Assembly (NCBI RefSeq): GCF_029784155.1
Contig: NC_073693.1
Coordinates: 358,127,825-358,191,824, forward strand
Reading direction: 5' to 3'
DNA from: Uranotaenia lowii
Taxonomy: Eukaryota > Arthropoda > Insecta > Diptera > Culicidae
DNA length: 64,000 nucleotides
Both the position numbers and the translations under genes were made by a program. The notes beneath the pieces were generated by a model. It saw nothing but the letters and a program-made list of their open reading frames with translations. It was not told the origin of the DNA and did not search any database. Position 1 is the stretch's first letter. Every line of letters starts with the position of its first letter. Shown one piece after another: positions 25,115 through 35,912 of this stretch.

Positions 25115-26363
25115 ATGTCAAAATTGTCAAAATTGGTCAAAATTGTCAAAATTGTCAAAATTGTCAAAATTGTCAAAATTGTCAAAATTGTCAAAATTGT
25201 CAAATTGTCAAAATTGTCAAAATTGTCAAAACTGTCAAAACTGTCAAAATTGTCAAAATTGTCAAAATTGTCAAAATTGTCAAAATTGTCAAAATTGTCA
25301 AAATTGTCAAAATTGTCAAAGTTGTCAAAATTGTCAAAATTGTCAAATTGTCAAAATTGTCAAAATTGTCAAAATTGTCAAATGTCAAAATTGTCAAAAT
25401 TGTCAAATTGTCAAAATTGTCAAAATGTCAAAATTGTCAAAATTGTCAAATTGTCAAAATTGTCAAAATTGTCAAAATTGTCAAAATTGTCAAAATTGTC
25501 AAAATTGTCAAAATTGTCAAAATTGTCAAAATTGTCAAAATTGTCAAAATTGTCAAAATTGTCAAAATTGTCAAAATTGTCAAAATTGTCAAAATTGTCA
25601 AAATTGTCAAAATGTCAAAATTGTCAAAATTGTCCAAAATTGTCAAAATTGTCAAAATTGTCAAAATTGTCAAAATTGTCAAAATGTCAAAATTGTCAAA
25701 ATTGTCAAAATTGTCAAAATTGTCAAAATTGTCAAAATTGTCAAAATTGTCAAAACTGTCAAAATTGTCAAAATTGTCAAATTGTCAAAATTGTCAAAAT
25801 TGTCAAAATGTCAAAATTGTCAAAATTGTCAAAATTGTCAAAATTGTCAAAATTGTCAAAATTGTCAAAATTGTCAAAATTGTCAAAATTGTCAAAATTG
25901 TCAAAATTGTCAAAATTGTCAAAATTGTCAAAATTGTCAAAATTGTCAAAATTGTCAAAATTGTCAAAATTGTCAAATTGTCAAAAATTGTCAAAATTGT
26001 CAAAATTGTCAAAATTGTCAAAATTGTCAAAATTGTCAAAATTGTCAAAATTGTCAAAATTGTCAAAATTGTCAAAATTGTCAAAATTGTCAAAATTGTC
26101 AAAATTGTCAAAATTGTCAAAATTGTCAAAATTGTCAAAAATTGTCCAAATTGTCAAAATTGTCAAAATTGTCAAAATTGTCAAAATTGTCAAAATTGTC
26201 AAAATTGTCAAAATTGTCAAAATTGTCAAAATTGTCAAAATTGTCAAAATTGTCAAAATTGTCAAAATTGTCAAAATTGTCAAAATTGTCAAAATTGTCA
26301 AAATTGTCAAAATTGTCAAAATTGTCAAAATTGTCAAAATTGTCAAAATTGTCAAAATTGTTG
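25115..26363 (+). repeat. 9-bp minisatellite (TTGTCAAAA)n, about 138 copies
   Basis: About 1.25 kb of head-to-tail TTGTCAAAA. Most units are exact. Occasional 8-bp units (loss of one A or one T), single added A units, and C variants (ACTGTCAAAA) occur, clustered in the first half. The unit length is a multiple of three and contains no stop in several frames, so long artificial open frames appear on both strands. None is a gene. Confidence 0.95.
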
Positions 26364-27295
26364 AAATTGTAATAATGCAAATAAAGAACAAAATGGAATG
26401 AAATGCACAAACAAAATTTCGCATCGAAATTACATACTAGGCTATTTTGCACAAAACCGATTAATCGAGTAAATTTTTGACCTAAATTTAAAAAGAGATA
26501 TAGCTATCATCTTCTACATTATGTTCTTTTGTTCGAAAATTCGGTTATTTTTCCATTTGTAGAACACAGAGAGGTGGTAAATTCCCATCTTTGATAGTTT
26601 TGTTTTGCTCATATAACTGTACGAAAATTGTATCAATGTTTTGAATTTGACTTGATGATTAGTGATTAGCGATTAGCATTTTTAGCTTAAAGCGATGACT
26701 TTTTCGGCACGTTTAGCGTATTTAATTAGCAATCGCTAATTTTGAATGAGTTGGCGATATAATTAGCGGCGCTAATTTTTCATTTAGCGTTGCTGAACAC
26801 TGTTATTGAGAATCAGTGTGGTACCACAATGCACACCGTGGCAAGTCAATGTAATCATAAAGGGATATTCTGAACAGTTAAATGAACTTTTCAGGTGCAG
26901 AGAACTCATACGACCACACATGTAAAGATGCTGTTTCAGACAGGAAAGGAAAGGGTTATTCGTTTTGATGGGAAATCCTACTTGACAGATAGGATTGATG
27001 AATAAAGAAATATAATGTTCACAAATAAACAAATAAAATGGGAAGAGCTCACCAATGTTTTGTGATGATGCTGACAACCATGGGAGATTAAGGAATCTAT
27101 TGCCACTTCAGGTCTTGAAACAACGACACAAAACTCCTTTGAAATTACTGGACAGCGGTCCGAGCTGCTTTCAGATTTCTTCGGGAAGTAGATTGTGGGT
27201 TTTTTTCCGATGTCAATCCTTGTGTTATATATTCGGAGTCCTGCCGTGAAGCATCTTTTGAAGTCCATTTTGATATCGGAGGGATTAAATTTTCA
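26364..27295. other. Non-repeat DNA between two 9-bp arrays, with a hAT-like end fragment
   Basis: At about 26650-26803 GATTAGCGATTAGC and CGCTAAT motifs cluster and end in a segment whose reverse complement reads CAGTGTTCAGCAACGCTAAA, which resembles a hAT terminus with subterminal repeats. The partner end was not found. The rest to the gap shows no feature I can support. Confidence 0.4.
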
Positions 27296-27795
27296 NNNNN
27301 NNNNNNNNNNNNNNNNNNNNNNNNNNNNNNNNNNNNNNNNNNNNNNNNNNNNNNNNNNNNNNNNNNNNNNNNNNNNNNNNNNNNNNNNNNNNNNNNNNNN
27401 NNNNNNNNNNNNNNNNNNNNNNNNNNNNNNNNNNNNNNNNNNNNNNNNNNNNNNNNNNNNNNNNNNNNNNNNNNNNNNNNNNNNNNNNNNNNNNNNNNNN
27501 NNNNNNNNNNNNNNNNNNNNNNNNNNNNNNNNNNNNNNNNNNNNNNNNNNNNNNNNNNNNNNNNNNNNNNNNNNNNNNNNNNNNNNNNNNNNNNNNNNNN
27601 NNNNNNNNNNNNNNNNNNNNNNNNNNNNNNNNNNNNNNNNNNNNNNNNNNNNNNNNNNNNNNNNNNNNNNNNNNNNNNNNNNNNNNNNNNNNNNNNNNNN
27701 NNNNNNNNNNNNNNNNNNNNNNNNNNNNNNNNNNNNNNNNNNNNNNNNNNNNNNNNNNNNNNNNNNNNNNNNNNNNNNNNNNNNNNNNNNNNNNN
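27296..27795. other. Assembly gap (500 N)
   Basis: Exactly 500 N. This is a conventional length for a gap of unknown size. The right edge opens directly into a 9-bp tandem array, so the missing DNA is probably more of that array. Apparent open frames across it are meaningless. Confidence 0.98.
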
Positions 27796-28085
27796 TGACA
27801 AAAATGACCAAAATGACCAAAATGACCAAAATGACCAAAATGACCAAAATGACCAAAATGACAAAAATTACAAAAATTACAAAATTTACAAAAGCTACTG
27901 GCAAAATTGACAAAAATTAATAAAATAACAAAAATAAAATATCTCAAGAAATACTTTATTAACAAAAAATTCATTTATTACATTAATTACAAAAAATACA
28001 AAAATTTCAAAAGGTACAAAAGTTACAAAAATGGCAAAAATTACAAACATATTAAAAATGCCAAAAAAAATAAATTAAATGGCGT
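27796..28085 (+). repeat. Second 9-bp array (ATGACCAAA)n decaying into ACAAAAATT-like units
   Basis: Eight or so clean ATGACCAAA units directly follow the gap. They then degrade into units such as TTACAAAAA, TGGCAAAAA and GTACAAAAG out to about 28080. The period stays close to nine bases. The unit is related in pattern, not identical, to the TTGTCAAAA array 1.4 kb upstream. Confidence 0.8.
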
Positions 28086-29424
28086 TTGCAATTGCAAAAA
28101 GCAGTCACAGCTACAAATGACCTGGTGAGCGTTTTTTTCTTATTTTTCAGTCATTAGTATTTTTATTTTGTTTTTCTTTCATCTTTGATTTTTCATTAAT
28201 TTTTGTTTAGAACCCTTTGGTGCCAAAATTTAAAATTCTTTCAGCTAATTTTTAAGCGTCGTTCATCAAAATTCATACGATTGGCTTTTGAAATTTGACA
28301 TTGCCATTTCCGTTGCCACCCTAAGGAGCAATCACAAAGTCACACTGCCTGGGCCGGACAACATGGCCGCGCCCATTCCGGAAATGGCCGGTCCAGGAAA
28401 GACAAATGGTCGACCATCATTCACTGATGAATGTACCCCGGACTCCATCCACAGGCAGCCTCCGTTTCGATTCGAGCGGATTGTTTTGTTTTTTTTTTTC
28501 CTTCTCTCGTTACGTCCAGTTTCACACATCCACCCTCGGAATTGTTTCCGGCCATTATTGGAGAAACAACGTCGCGGCGCCTGGGAACGATCGACGGAAA
28601 ACGGCGAACAAGAGTGACGAATTTCACCCGTCCAACCGAATGCAATGGCCAGCACCATACTTCGAGCATCCTTTCCCGATCGAATGGGTTGAATCTACAC
28701 AACGCTTTGCCGTATGCCCGTTCCCGGGGATGCATTCCGGTGTAATTTTTTTCGTTATTGAATCTCTCCTGGGGGTCAGAAAAAAAACACGAAACGACTC
28801 TTCTGCAATGTGCCCAAACGATGCAGTCGAGAACCAACAATCAACTACCCGGCAAAATGGTTCCATCCTGCCTTGCTTGGCCGTTTGGCTCTCGGTCACC
28901 ATGAATGAATCGCAATATGGACAAGGTGATTGGAAAATTGATCGAGAGTGAAAAGAAAAACGAGCCGCAATAAAAGCGACTACGTTCGGATGTATGTAGG
29001 TGGAAACACATACGAGTAACGATGAATGTCCGAGTCTCAGGGTTCCTGCAAATCTAGGACACACAGCAAGTTATTGGACACAACAACATTGACGGATTGT
29101 GTAACGGCCCCCCCAATTGCACTCCTGTCGAGTCGAGAACAATGTTTGATTTTTGTGGTTTTAATTGTTTTATTTCATTCAGAGCTCGTTGATTGATTAC
29201 GCGCCTAGGCTAACGACCATCGTGGTTGATGTTGAAATAATCACTTTCATGATTTTTGTAACTGAATCGTCAGTCTGTTTGAGAAACTTTAGTTCAGATA
29301 AGATTGGTTAAAAAAAATACTGATTTTACAAATTTTCAAAAATTGGTCAATAAAAACAATCTTATAATATACATGGGGTGTATCGATATAAGACCCTGCA
29401 ACGGACCGATGGAGCTTGAGATAA
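28086..29424. other. GC-balanced unique island (about 28.28-29.06 kb) and AT-rich flanks
   Basis: The core is GC-balanced, has open frames of 100-180 codons on both strands that overlap one another, and shows no protein domain or transposon end. Overlapping opposed frames without motifs point to base composition, not coding. It may be host regulatory or intronic DNA. Confidence 0.4.
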
Positions 29425-29441
29425 TGGAGATTTCGTCACGT

Positions 29442-29517
29442 TCATCGAGGTGTAGTTGGCTAACGCGCTGTTGTACTGAAGCGGAAATTGCGGGTTCAAG
29501 TCCTGCCCTGCCGATGA
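29442..29517 (+). tRNA. tRNA-like sequence, probably a tRNA pseudogene or SINE head
   Basis: The segment is 76 bases long. TCATCG at the start pairs with CGATGA at the end. The A-box-like part reads GGTGTAGTTGGCTAACGCG, and the B-box-like part GGGTTCAAGTCC sits in a foldable T arm (GCGGG with CCTGC). A T-run that could end pol III transcription follows at about 29530. The anticodon arm does not fold canonically: CGCT pairs with AGCG around a 10-base loop. No anticodon can therefore be assigned, and a functional tRNA is unlikely. Confidence 0.5.
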
Positions 29518-29639
29518 GCCGTTGTATCTTTTTCGAAAAATTTATGATATTTACGGCTTATGTTCTTTCTTTCTTTGATATCTCTAATATTCACTGATAT
29601 TCTCTAATACTTCCCATCACCTTTGAAAACGTAATTTTT

Positions 29640-30369
29640 TGTCCTTTTTATCCGGAATTAGTAGGGGGAACTTACCCGTTTGGACCCATTTTAGTGTTTC
29701 TTACAACGAGTGAAATGTTTTTCCGGAGGTTTCGAATGATATTCCGGAGGTTGTTACAGTCACGAGGAGTTATACCTCACTTCCTAGCTAGCGTTTTCCT
29801 CGGCTACAGCAGCCAAGTGTCGTGTTTGGCAATTTTCTGGGGAAATTTATGATTGGGTAATAAGCTTTTGTTCCCACGGTACGGTAGAACTTACCTTTTG
29901 TCAGGAATTTGCGATCCTCGTTTCTCACGCTCCCTCACCTGGCAAATTGTTTCTGCGGCTGCATTTCGCAAACGCGAACTTGCCATTTCTAGTCCGAAAC
30001 TTCGAATGACAGATCGAATTGCTTTTCGCTGTCGCTAACTTATCAAACCAAACATAAAATCCCCAGTCGGAAATTTTTGCGATAAGGCGCTCAATTTCGG
30101 ACGGTTTTGGTGTTTTCGAGCAGTCGTTTTGGTCCTGGTTTCTGTCTGGGAGTTTTTCTGATGGTCTACTCACGGTTACAACATTTCACTAATGAATGGT
30201 TTTTAGCACTGACCACACTGACTGGACACTCGATTTCGATTTTTGGCTGCTCGAAAAATTAACGAGCAATGCCGATACCAGGGGCGCTTCGATCGATGTT
30301 GTAGCCCAGCTGGAAAATTAAACCAGACAATTGATAAATATCGATCAGTTCAGACTACTCGAACGGACT
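29640..30369 (-). promoter_or_regulatory. Promoter-like / first-exon-like island on the minus strand (speculative)
   Basis: Read on the minus strand, CGATATTTATCA (a partial match to the insect DRE TATCGATA) is followed by two TCAGTGTGG/TCAGTGC segments resembling the insect initiator TCAGT. Sites matching a 5' splice donor follow: CCGTGAGTA near 30173, AAGGTAAGTT near 29890 and GGGTAAGTT near 29673. The DNA is GC-balanced and free of transposon ends. The minus frame at 29925-30173 has no ATG at its start and no domain. This could be the start of a host transcript or chance matches in unique DNA. Confidence 0.3.
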
Positions 30370-31525
30370 GAAGCCGGAAGAACGGACGATAAGCCGAAAG
30401 CTGTTAGGCCGAAGGTTGCTAGGCCGAATGGGATAAAAGGCCGACGGATGTTCGGCCGAATAGGATAATAGGGAGAATGGGACATTAGGCCGAAGGTTAT
30501 TTGGCCGAATGGATGTTAGGCCGAATGGTCATTAATCCAAATGGTAATCAGGCCGAATGGTCATAAGCAGTGAATCAAATTGTCCCTGATATTGTCTCAA
30601 AACAAGCGACATGTGGTAGACGTGTGGTTTTGTCTTCATTCTCTCTCTGTGCGACAAACTTTTGTCTCTTCCGCATGTGTAGCATGACTAAATGAAAAAG
30701 GTAATCAAATGTGGTCGCGTCGTTGAGAAGATAATGAAAAATTCTAATGTGAAATTGTCCTGAAAGTTAATACTTGGGACAATCCGCTTCGTTTATTTAT
30801 TTCAAAGTTATCGGTTCGAGACTTGCGACATATTGATAGAAAGCTCTTGGCCCCTTCATGAAGGGAATCGATAGGAGAAGTGATTCGGGGACTTTCTATT
30901 GATATGCCGCAAGTCTCAATCCGATAACTTTGACATATTTTGTTCCGGAACCGGCCAGATTGGCCATGGCCACGACTCAGTGTCTCGGAACCGCTTCTAA
31001 TATCGATTCCCTTCATGCTGAGGCCAAGAGCTTTCTTCCAATATCAGATCCGCTTAAATATCCTTATATTTTTCAATAGCAACAAACGAAAAAATATTTT
31101 CGGAATCCATCAGCAAAAAAACTTGTCTTTATCGTTCGGAGCGTACGACAACGACAAAGATTTATTTTTTTTTTGTCATGAGAAGTTCAAGTTTGGGACA
31201 ATGTCATTATCATTGGATAATAGGCGATTTTTGATTCACTGGTCATATAGCTAAATGGTCGTAAGGTTCTTAGGCTGAATGGTCGTTTGGCCGAATTTAT
31301 GCTAGGCCTATAAGACATATTATCGCTTTTTGCATGTTAGGCCGATCGGTATTTAGATCGTCAGACCAAATGGATGCAAGACCGGATTCGACCATTTGGC
31401 TTCGCGACCATCCGGTCTATCTTCCATTCGGCCTAACTGCCATTCGCCCCAACATGCAAACAAGCGTTAATATGGCTTATAGGCCTGACATACATTCGAC
31501 CTAACGACCATTGGACCATTGTTTT
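30370..31525. mobile_element. Element bounded by inverted GGCCGAATGG-type minisatellites
   Basis: About ten degenerate ~20-bp units around TTAGGCCGAATGG fill 30370-30570. Similar units in both orientations (GGCCGAATTT and CATTCGGCCTAA) fill about 31250-31520. The interior holds further inverted pairs: 30803-30848 with about 30892-30936 (CAAAGTTATCGG / CCGATAACTTTG), and GAAGGGAATCGATA near 30859 with TATCGATTCCCTTC near 31001. No coding or target duplication is visible. I recall similar GGCCGAATGG repeats in other arthropods but cannot name the family. Confidence 0.55.
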
Positions 31526-32125
31526 AAATAAAAGTTTGTTTCAGATTTTATCGCCGTTATAATTGTTGATTATAATATTTTAATGGCACTGCGACGAGTT
31601 GAATTCTTAGGTAGAAATGTTAAGACATTGTGAAATATGAAGATGGATAGATGAAGCAAGTGCGCTTCATAGAAGAAGAGAGTAGGCGGTGAAGATGTAA
31701 GCGATGGGCAGTTTTTATATAGAAAACTCAAAGCTGTCGGTTTGTCTTTTGCTGCTCACCGACTGACTGAATCGAAAAACTTCGGGAATTCCCGAACCCT
31801 AAAAATAGAGATAAATTTCTGAAAAATGACACGACATTACACTAAGGTTTTTTTTAACGCGATATGAAATCCGTCGTTAACGTATAGGACTTGGATTATT
31901 TACGCTCAAAAAACATGTCGATTAGCGAGAGCTGTAGAAGTACCGTTCTGATGGCAAATATCCGTGCAAAAAGAAGCCGTATTAGAAAAACTGAGTAGAA
32001 CGAACCGCATAAAAAAAAAAATCTTAGAGGAATAGAAAAAAAATTGGTCGATTCAGCAAGGAGAATGCAGGAGAAAGGAGAATACAAATACACTATGCTT
32101 TTCCAATTCATATGTTTCTAAGTAG
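31526..32125. other. AT-rich DNA, no recognised feature
   Basis: No gene or repeat boundary found. The minus frame at 31896-32111 carries no motif. Confidence 0.5.
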
Positions 32126-32129
32126 GCAC

Positions 32130-32480
32130 ACAATCGTGGCCTAGAGGATAGCATCCTTGTCTTCTAAGCCTACGATCATGAGATCGAAGCCCGGTCGTGA
32201 AATAATCTGGTACACATATTACGACGAAGGTTGGCGGTTTTAACATTAGTGAAATGCTAACCAGGTATACCTTAAAATTGTGCGGCTCAATGATGCAGTA
32301 CATGCATGTGGATGGATCTTTTCAAGGGAACTTAGATTGCATTTGGCGATCCTACCTAAATATGCTCATAGTGCTACCGATAAACCACTACGACTTCCGT
32401 AGTAAAAAAGTAACGCGGGGTAATACCATAATAGATCAACTAAATGGTTGCAGTGGACTTTCTCCCCAACAGGAAAAAAA
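32130..32480 (+). mobile_element. tRNA-derived SINE (approximate ends)
   Basis: ATCGTGGCCTAGAGGATAGC gives an A-box-like start and GAGATCGAAGCCC a weak B box about 45 bases on. The body then reads AACATTAGTGAAATGC and continues to a TAGATCAACTAAATGG phrase near 32433, which I recall from long mosquito SINEs. The 3' boundary and target duplication are not resolved. Confidence 0.55.
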
Positions 32481-33134
32481 GTAGGTCCACTGATTAATTT
32501 AATTTGTGCTATTCGAATTAAAATTATATTGTACTACTGCATCAGAAAATGCTATCTCGAGATAAATGAAACAGCTTTGTTCAATATCTCTTGGGGCAAA
32601 AGAAAGGTAGTTGCCATTTAAGAAAAAATTATGCATTTAAGAAGTATTGTTTTTTTTTTTTTTTCAAATAAAGAGTCCAATAATATACAATTATTTGTTA
32701 TAATCGTCTACTGCATGAATTAAGTACGGAGTTAAATTGTTTTTGTGGGTTGAAATAACTTTGTAAATCTACACTTAGAATTCAGATATTTATGCCAATA
32801 AAAACATGTTTAGAATAGTTTTAGTTGTGTGTATCGTGTGAAAATAGTACATTTCATTTTTTACTTGCTGATTGATTTTTAAGGCATTGAAATAGTTTAT
32901 TTACAATACTGAGTTAGGCTATTTAAACCAATGTAAAAAATACAGTGTTAAATGTTTCTGTTTCAATTCTTCCGGAAAACAGATCATCAGATTTCCCGAT
33001 TCCCGGGAACGATGGAATCGCCAGGATATGCACACTCTACGTAGAATCTGGCAGCAAACTCAACTCGATGAAGTAATATAGTCATTAAAAAGCTACAGCT
33101 TAACTAGTTTACATCTGACGAATTAGTTTATTGG
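32481..33134. other. AT-rich DNA, no recognised feature
   Basis: Only low-complexity AT sequence, including a 15-T run near 32650. Confidence 0.5.
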
Positions 33135-33377
33135 TAAGGTGTCGGAGAGATAATCAGAAGACTTGAGCTCGATTCCTGGTCCAGGCGATTGTTTTATTTT
33201 CATTTACCATTCATGATCGATTATTTGGATCTTTGCATCATCATCATTCGCCAAACAAAGCACCAGAAACATAATGTAGGTGGAAAATGCTTCGATCATG
33301 ATTGGTAAATGAAAAAAAGAATCGCCTCGACCAGGAATTGAACTCGTGTCCTCTGATTATCTCACTGACACAGTACC
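33135..33377. repeat. Palindrome whose arms are tRNA-like (SINE-like) sequences
   Basis: The arm at 33135-33221 reads GGTAAGGTGTCGG (A-box-like) and GAGCTCGATTCCTGGTCC (B-box-like), then TTTTCATTTACCATTCATG. Its near reverse complement lies at 33293-33377, with a loop of about 70 bases. It may be two SINEs inserted head to head or a tRNA-derived foldback. It ends about 13 bases before the next foldback element. Confidence 0.65.
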
Positions 33378-33389
33378 AATATGCCAAAT

Positions 33390-34409
33390 ACGAAGAACAT
33401 GTTGCAAAAGACTGACTCGATTTAGGGTCATTTTTTAATTTCTCTAACCCTGATGTTTAAAAAGCTTTGTTTTGCTCCAAAACTCATCCATGATTTTTCG
33501 CAGAATTTTAAAGTTACGTCTACATTAGTAAATTTGAACTTATAGGTTTGTATAGGAAAATTGAATATTTTGTACTGAAAAATAAACATCATTTTTGTTT
33601 CTTCTGTGGAACTGAGCCTGCTTATGGGTTTTGTGCTAATTTAATTTCCGCTGAACAACTTTTTCCAAGACCGTAAATTCGTATCTTATTAAACAAAAAA
33701 GTTATTAGGTGTTGAATGAAGGCACTGAAAAACAAAAAATTCAATTGACATCACTGCTGGTGGCCAGTAGGGAATAGTCCTATTTGCCGCTGGTAGTGTT
33801 TGTGGTATTATGCTGGTTGTTTCATCAACACTTTTCAGTTTTGGGAAAATAAACCTCAAAAACGACCATGTTTGTTGACCGGCTGACCGTTTTTTGCACC
33901 GAGATTTTTTTTGGGTAATTTTCACTTTTCATCTGTACACACTCACCAAGTGTGCGTAAGAAAGGTCAAAAACAGTTCTATACTTCGCGAGGCACCAGCA
34001 TCACAATTGACATCACAATTTAATTTATTGTTTTTCAATGCCAAAAGACATACCCATGTTAAAAATCAAATAACTTTTTTCCCTAATTAGACGAAGAGTT
34101 AGGTCTTCGACAAAGTTGTTCAGCGAAAAATTTCATATAGAGAATTTATATATAAGCGCAAAACCCATAAGCAGGCTCAGTTCCACAGAAGACACTAAAA
34201 TGATGTTGATTTTTCAGTACAAAACATTCAATTTACCCATAAAAACCTAAAAGTTCGAATTTTCTTATGTCAACGTTACTTAAAAATTCTGGAAAAAATC
34301 ACGGATGAGTTTAAATCAAAACGAAGCATTTTAGACCCCAGGGTTTGAGAAATTCAAAAATGATCGCAAATCGACTCAGTTCATTGCAACATTTCTTCGT
34401 ATTTCTATC
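33390..34409. mobile_element. Foldback element, arms about 370 bp
   Basis: AATACGAAGAACATGTTGC at the left pairs with GCAACATTTCTTCGTATT at the right, and homology continues inward. Examples are TGTGGAACTGAGCCTGCT at about 33605 with its complement near 34180, and the GCTGAACAACTTT / AAAGTTGTTCAGC pair. The arms span about 33390-33760 and 34030-34409 with a unique centre. No coding is present. No target duplication was recognised, so the family is open. Confidence 0.65.
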
Positions 34410-35088
34410 TGCTACTCATATTCTGTCAGATACCTAAATAACTTTTTATTTTATAAACTTAGAAAATATTCGTTTTTTTTTCAAACGCTTCTCAAAGCCA
34501 CATTTGGAATCATTGTATGTGAAACGCCCTAGTGTAGCCAAGTGATGCTTCAAAATATTGGATCAAAATGACTCGAAAACAACATAATGTTAACAGTGAA
34601 ATTAAATTAAATCTGTTAATTAATTCAGAAGAAAATGGAACAAATATTTATTTCAGTTTTCTACACATGAAAACAAGGGTTTAAATATTTACAATGAAAA
34701 AACGAATAATTTTGAAACTTTTGACTTTATTTTCCACTGTGTCGGTTTGAACGAAATTTTTCTTCTACTGTTGATGACAAATTGAGAGACCCGGTTCGAT
34801 TTTCAGTTCACGTTTTGAAATCAAACCCGATCGAAGATTCCATTTATAATGCATTCTTTTGATAGTTTAGTACTAATGCCGTATTCGTTTTCATCTGGTG
34901 GCCAACCGGTTGTGCACCAACTGCTGTCATCTTCATAACGAAATATGGCATAAGTAAAAAATCGATAGATATATCATTTTGATAATCGGTCCGGCACGCG
35001 TTTTATTTTCGCTCGTGGTAATTTCGGAAATTTGTGTTTTTTGGTGATATATTCGATTTTTTTTTGTCATAAAACATAGACGAAATAT
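34410..35088. other. AT-rich DNA, no recognised feature
   Basis: No supported gene or element. The last 15 bases (35074-35088) are the left target duplication of the following SINE. Confidence 0.5.
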
Positions 35089-35274
35089 TTTTTATGGTTT
35101 CGATTATAGTCGTTTATCTTTATGGCATTCGCGACTTTATCAACGTTGCAGTTGGCGGATCGTTATTGAAAAACTATCCGGTACAACTGTGTTCGATGTT
35201 TACTATTGGGCTCGAACTCGCGGACATCGGCTCAGGAGACAACAGACTTGCCAACTGAGCTATATCACAAGCCC
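35089..35274 (-). mobile_element. tRNA-derived SINE with intact target duplication
   Basis: On the minus strand the head reads GGCTTGTGATATAGCTCAGT with A box TAGCTCAGTTGGC and B box GAGTTCGAGCCC, a strong tRNA resemblance. The body passes through CAACTGCAACGTTGATAAAG and ends CCATAAAAAA. A perfect 15-bp duplication ACATAGACGAAATAT lies at 35074-35088 and 35275-35289. The copy looks complete and fairly young. I recall similar SINEs from mosquitoes. Confidence 0.85.
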
Positions 35275-35289
35275 ACATAGACGAAATAT

Positions 35290-35912
35290 GACTAAAAGGC
35301 TACATTTCAAAATGATTTGTACTTTCTGGAGTTTCGCCGGGAAATTGTAAAGGAAGCTCTGGCCGGAGCTTTACTTTTTAGTGTAGTGGTTGAATGTTAG
35401 AAAACAATTTTTAATTTAAAAATTTATATGAGTGGTAGGAGTGAATAAGGCAATTTGTGCTTAGTGGTTTTTTTTCATAGTCGGTTGCGGCAGATCTTTT
35501 CATAGTCGGTAAACGGCATACCTACTGTAATATTGAAAAATAATGACGCATTGTGCTACGTTAGAAAGTGGGCTTGTCACAAGGATTCGATTATACTAAA
35601 AAGTTTGAGCATAATTTCTTTCCAGTCCAAGTCTGTATTAGCTGTAAAAGCAAAATATGTTTGGTGTGGATTGGGTGAAAATAATTCCATGCCATCAATA
35701 AGGTTTTTTTTTTGCCGTTCTCCGCCACATATTATGCTTCCATTATACTGCTGCCACTACTCTTGTTTTTCAAACGGAAATTGTGTTCATTTAAAATCAA
35801 CTGAGGGTTGAGTATTGAAGCTTCGAAAGCTAAGTATCCTTGAGAATTGGCATGTATCCATTATGAACCTTTGTTGAAGGTTCTTAGTAGATCCTGTTTC
35901 AATGAAAAAATA
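35290..35912. other. AT-rich DNA, no recognised feature
   Basis: The frame at plus 35533-35811 has no recognisable domain. No repeats noted. Confidence 0.5.

Noticed and set aside
25115..26363. CRISPR array
   Set aside because: Units are 9 bp with no spacers, and the window is eukaryotic.
25097..26452. Open frames of up to 434 codons on both strands (KLS, NCQ, IVK, LTI, DNF repeats)
   Set aside because: They arise only because a 9-bp unit without stops is repeated; many frames are open at once on both strands and there is no non-repeat domain.
27145..27974. Open frames of about 200-240 codons
   Set aside because: They run through 500 N of unknown sequence.
28288..29064. Several overlapping open frames of 100-181 codons on both strands
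   Set aside because: Mutually overlapping opposed frames without motifs point to base composition, not genes.
35200..35275. Functional tRNA gene on the minus strand
   Set aside because: The head of a SINE with a 15-bp target duplication.
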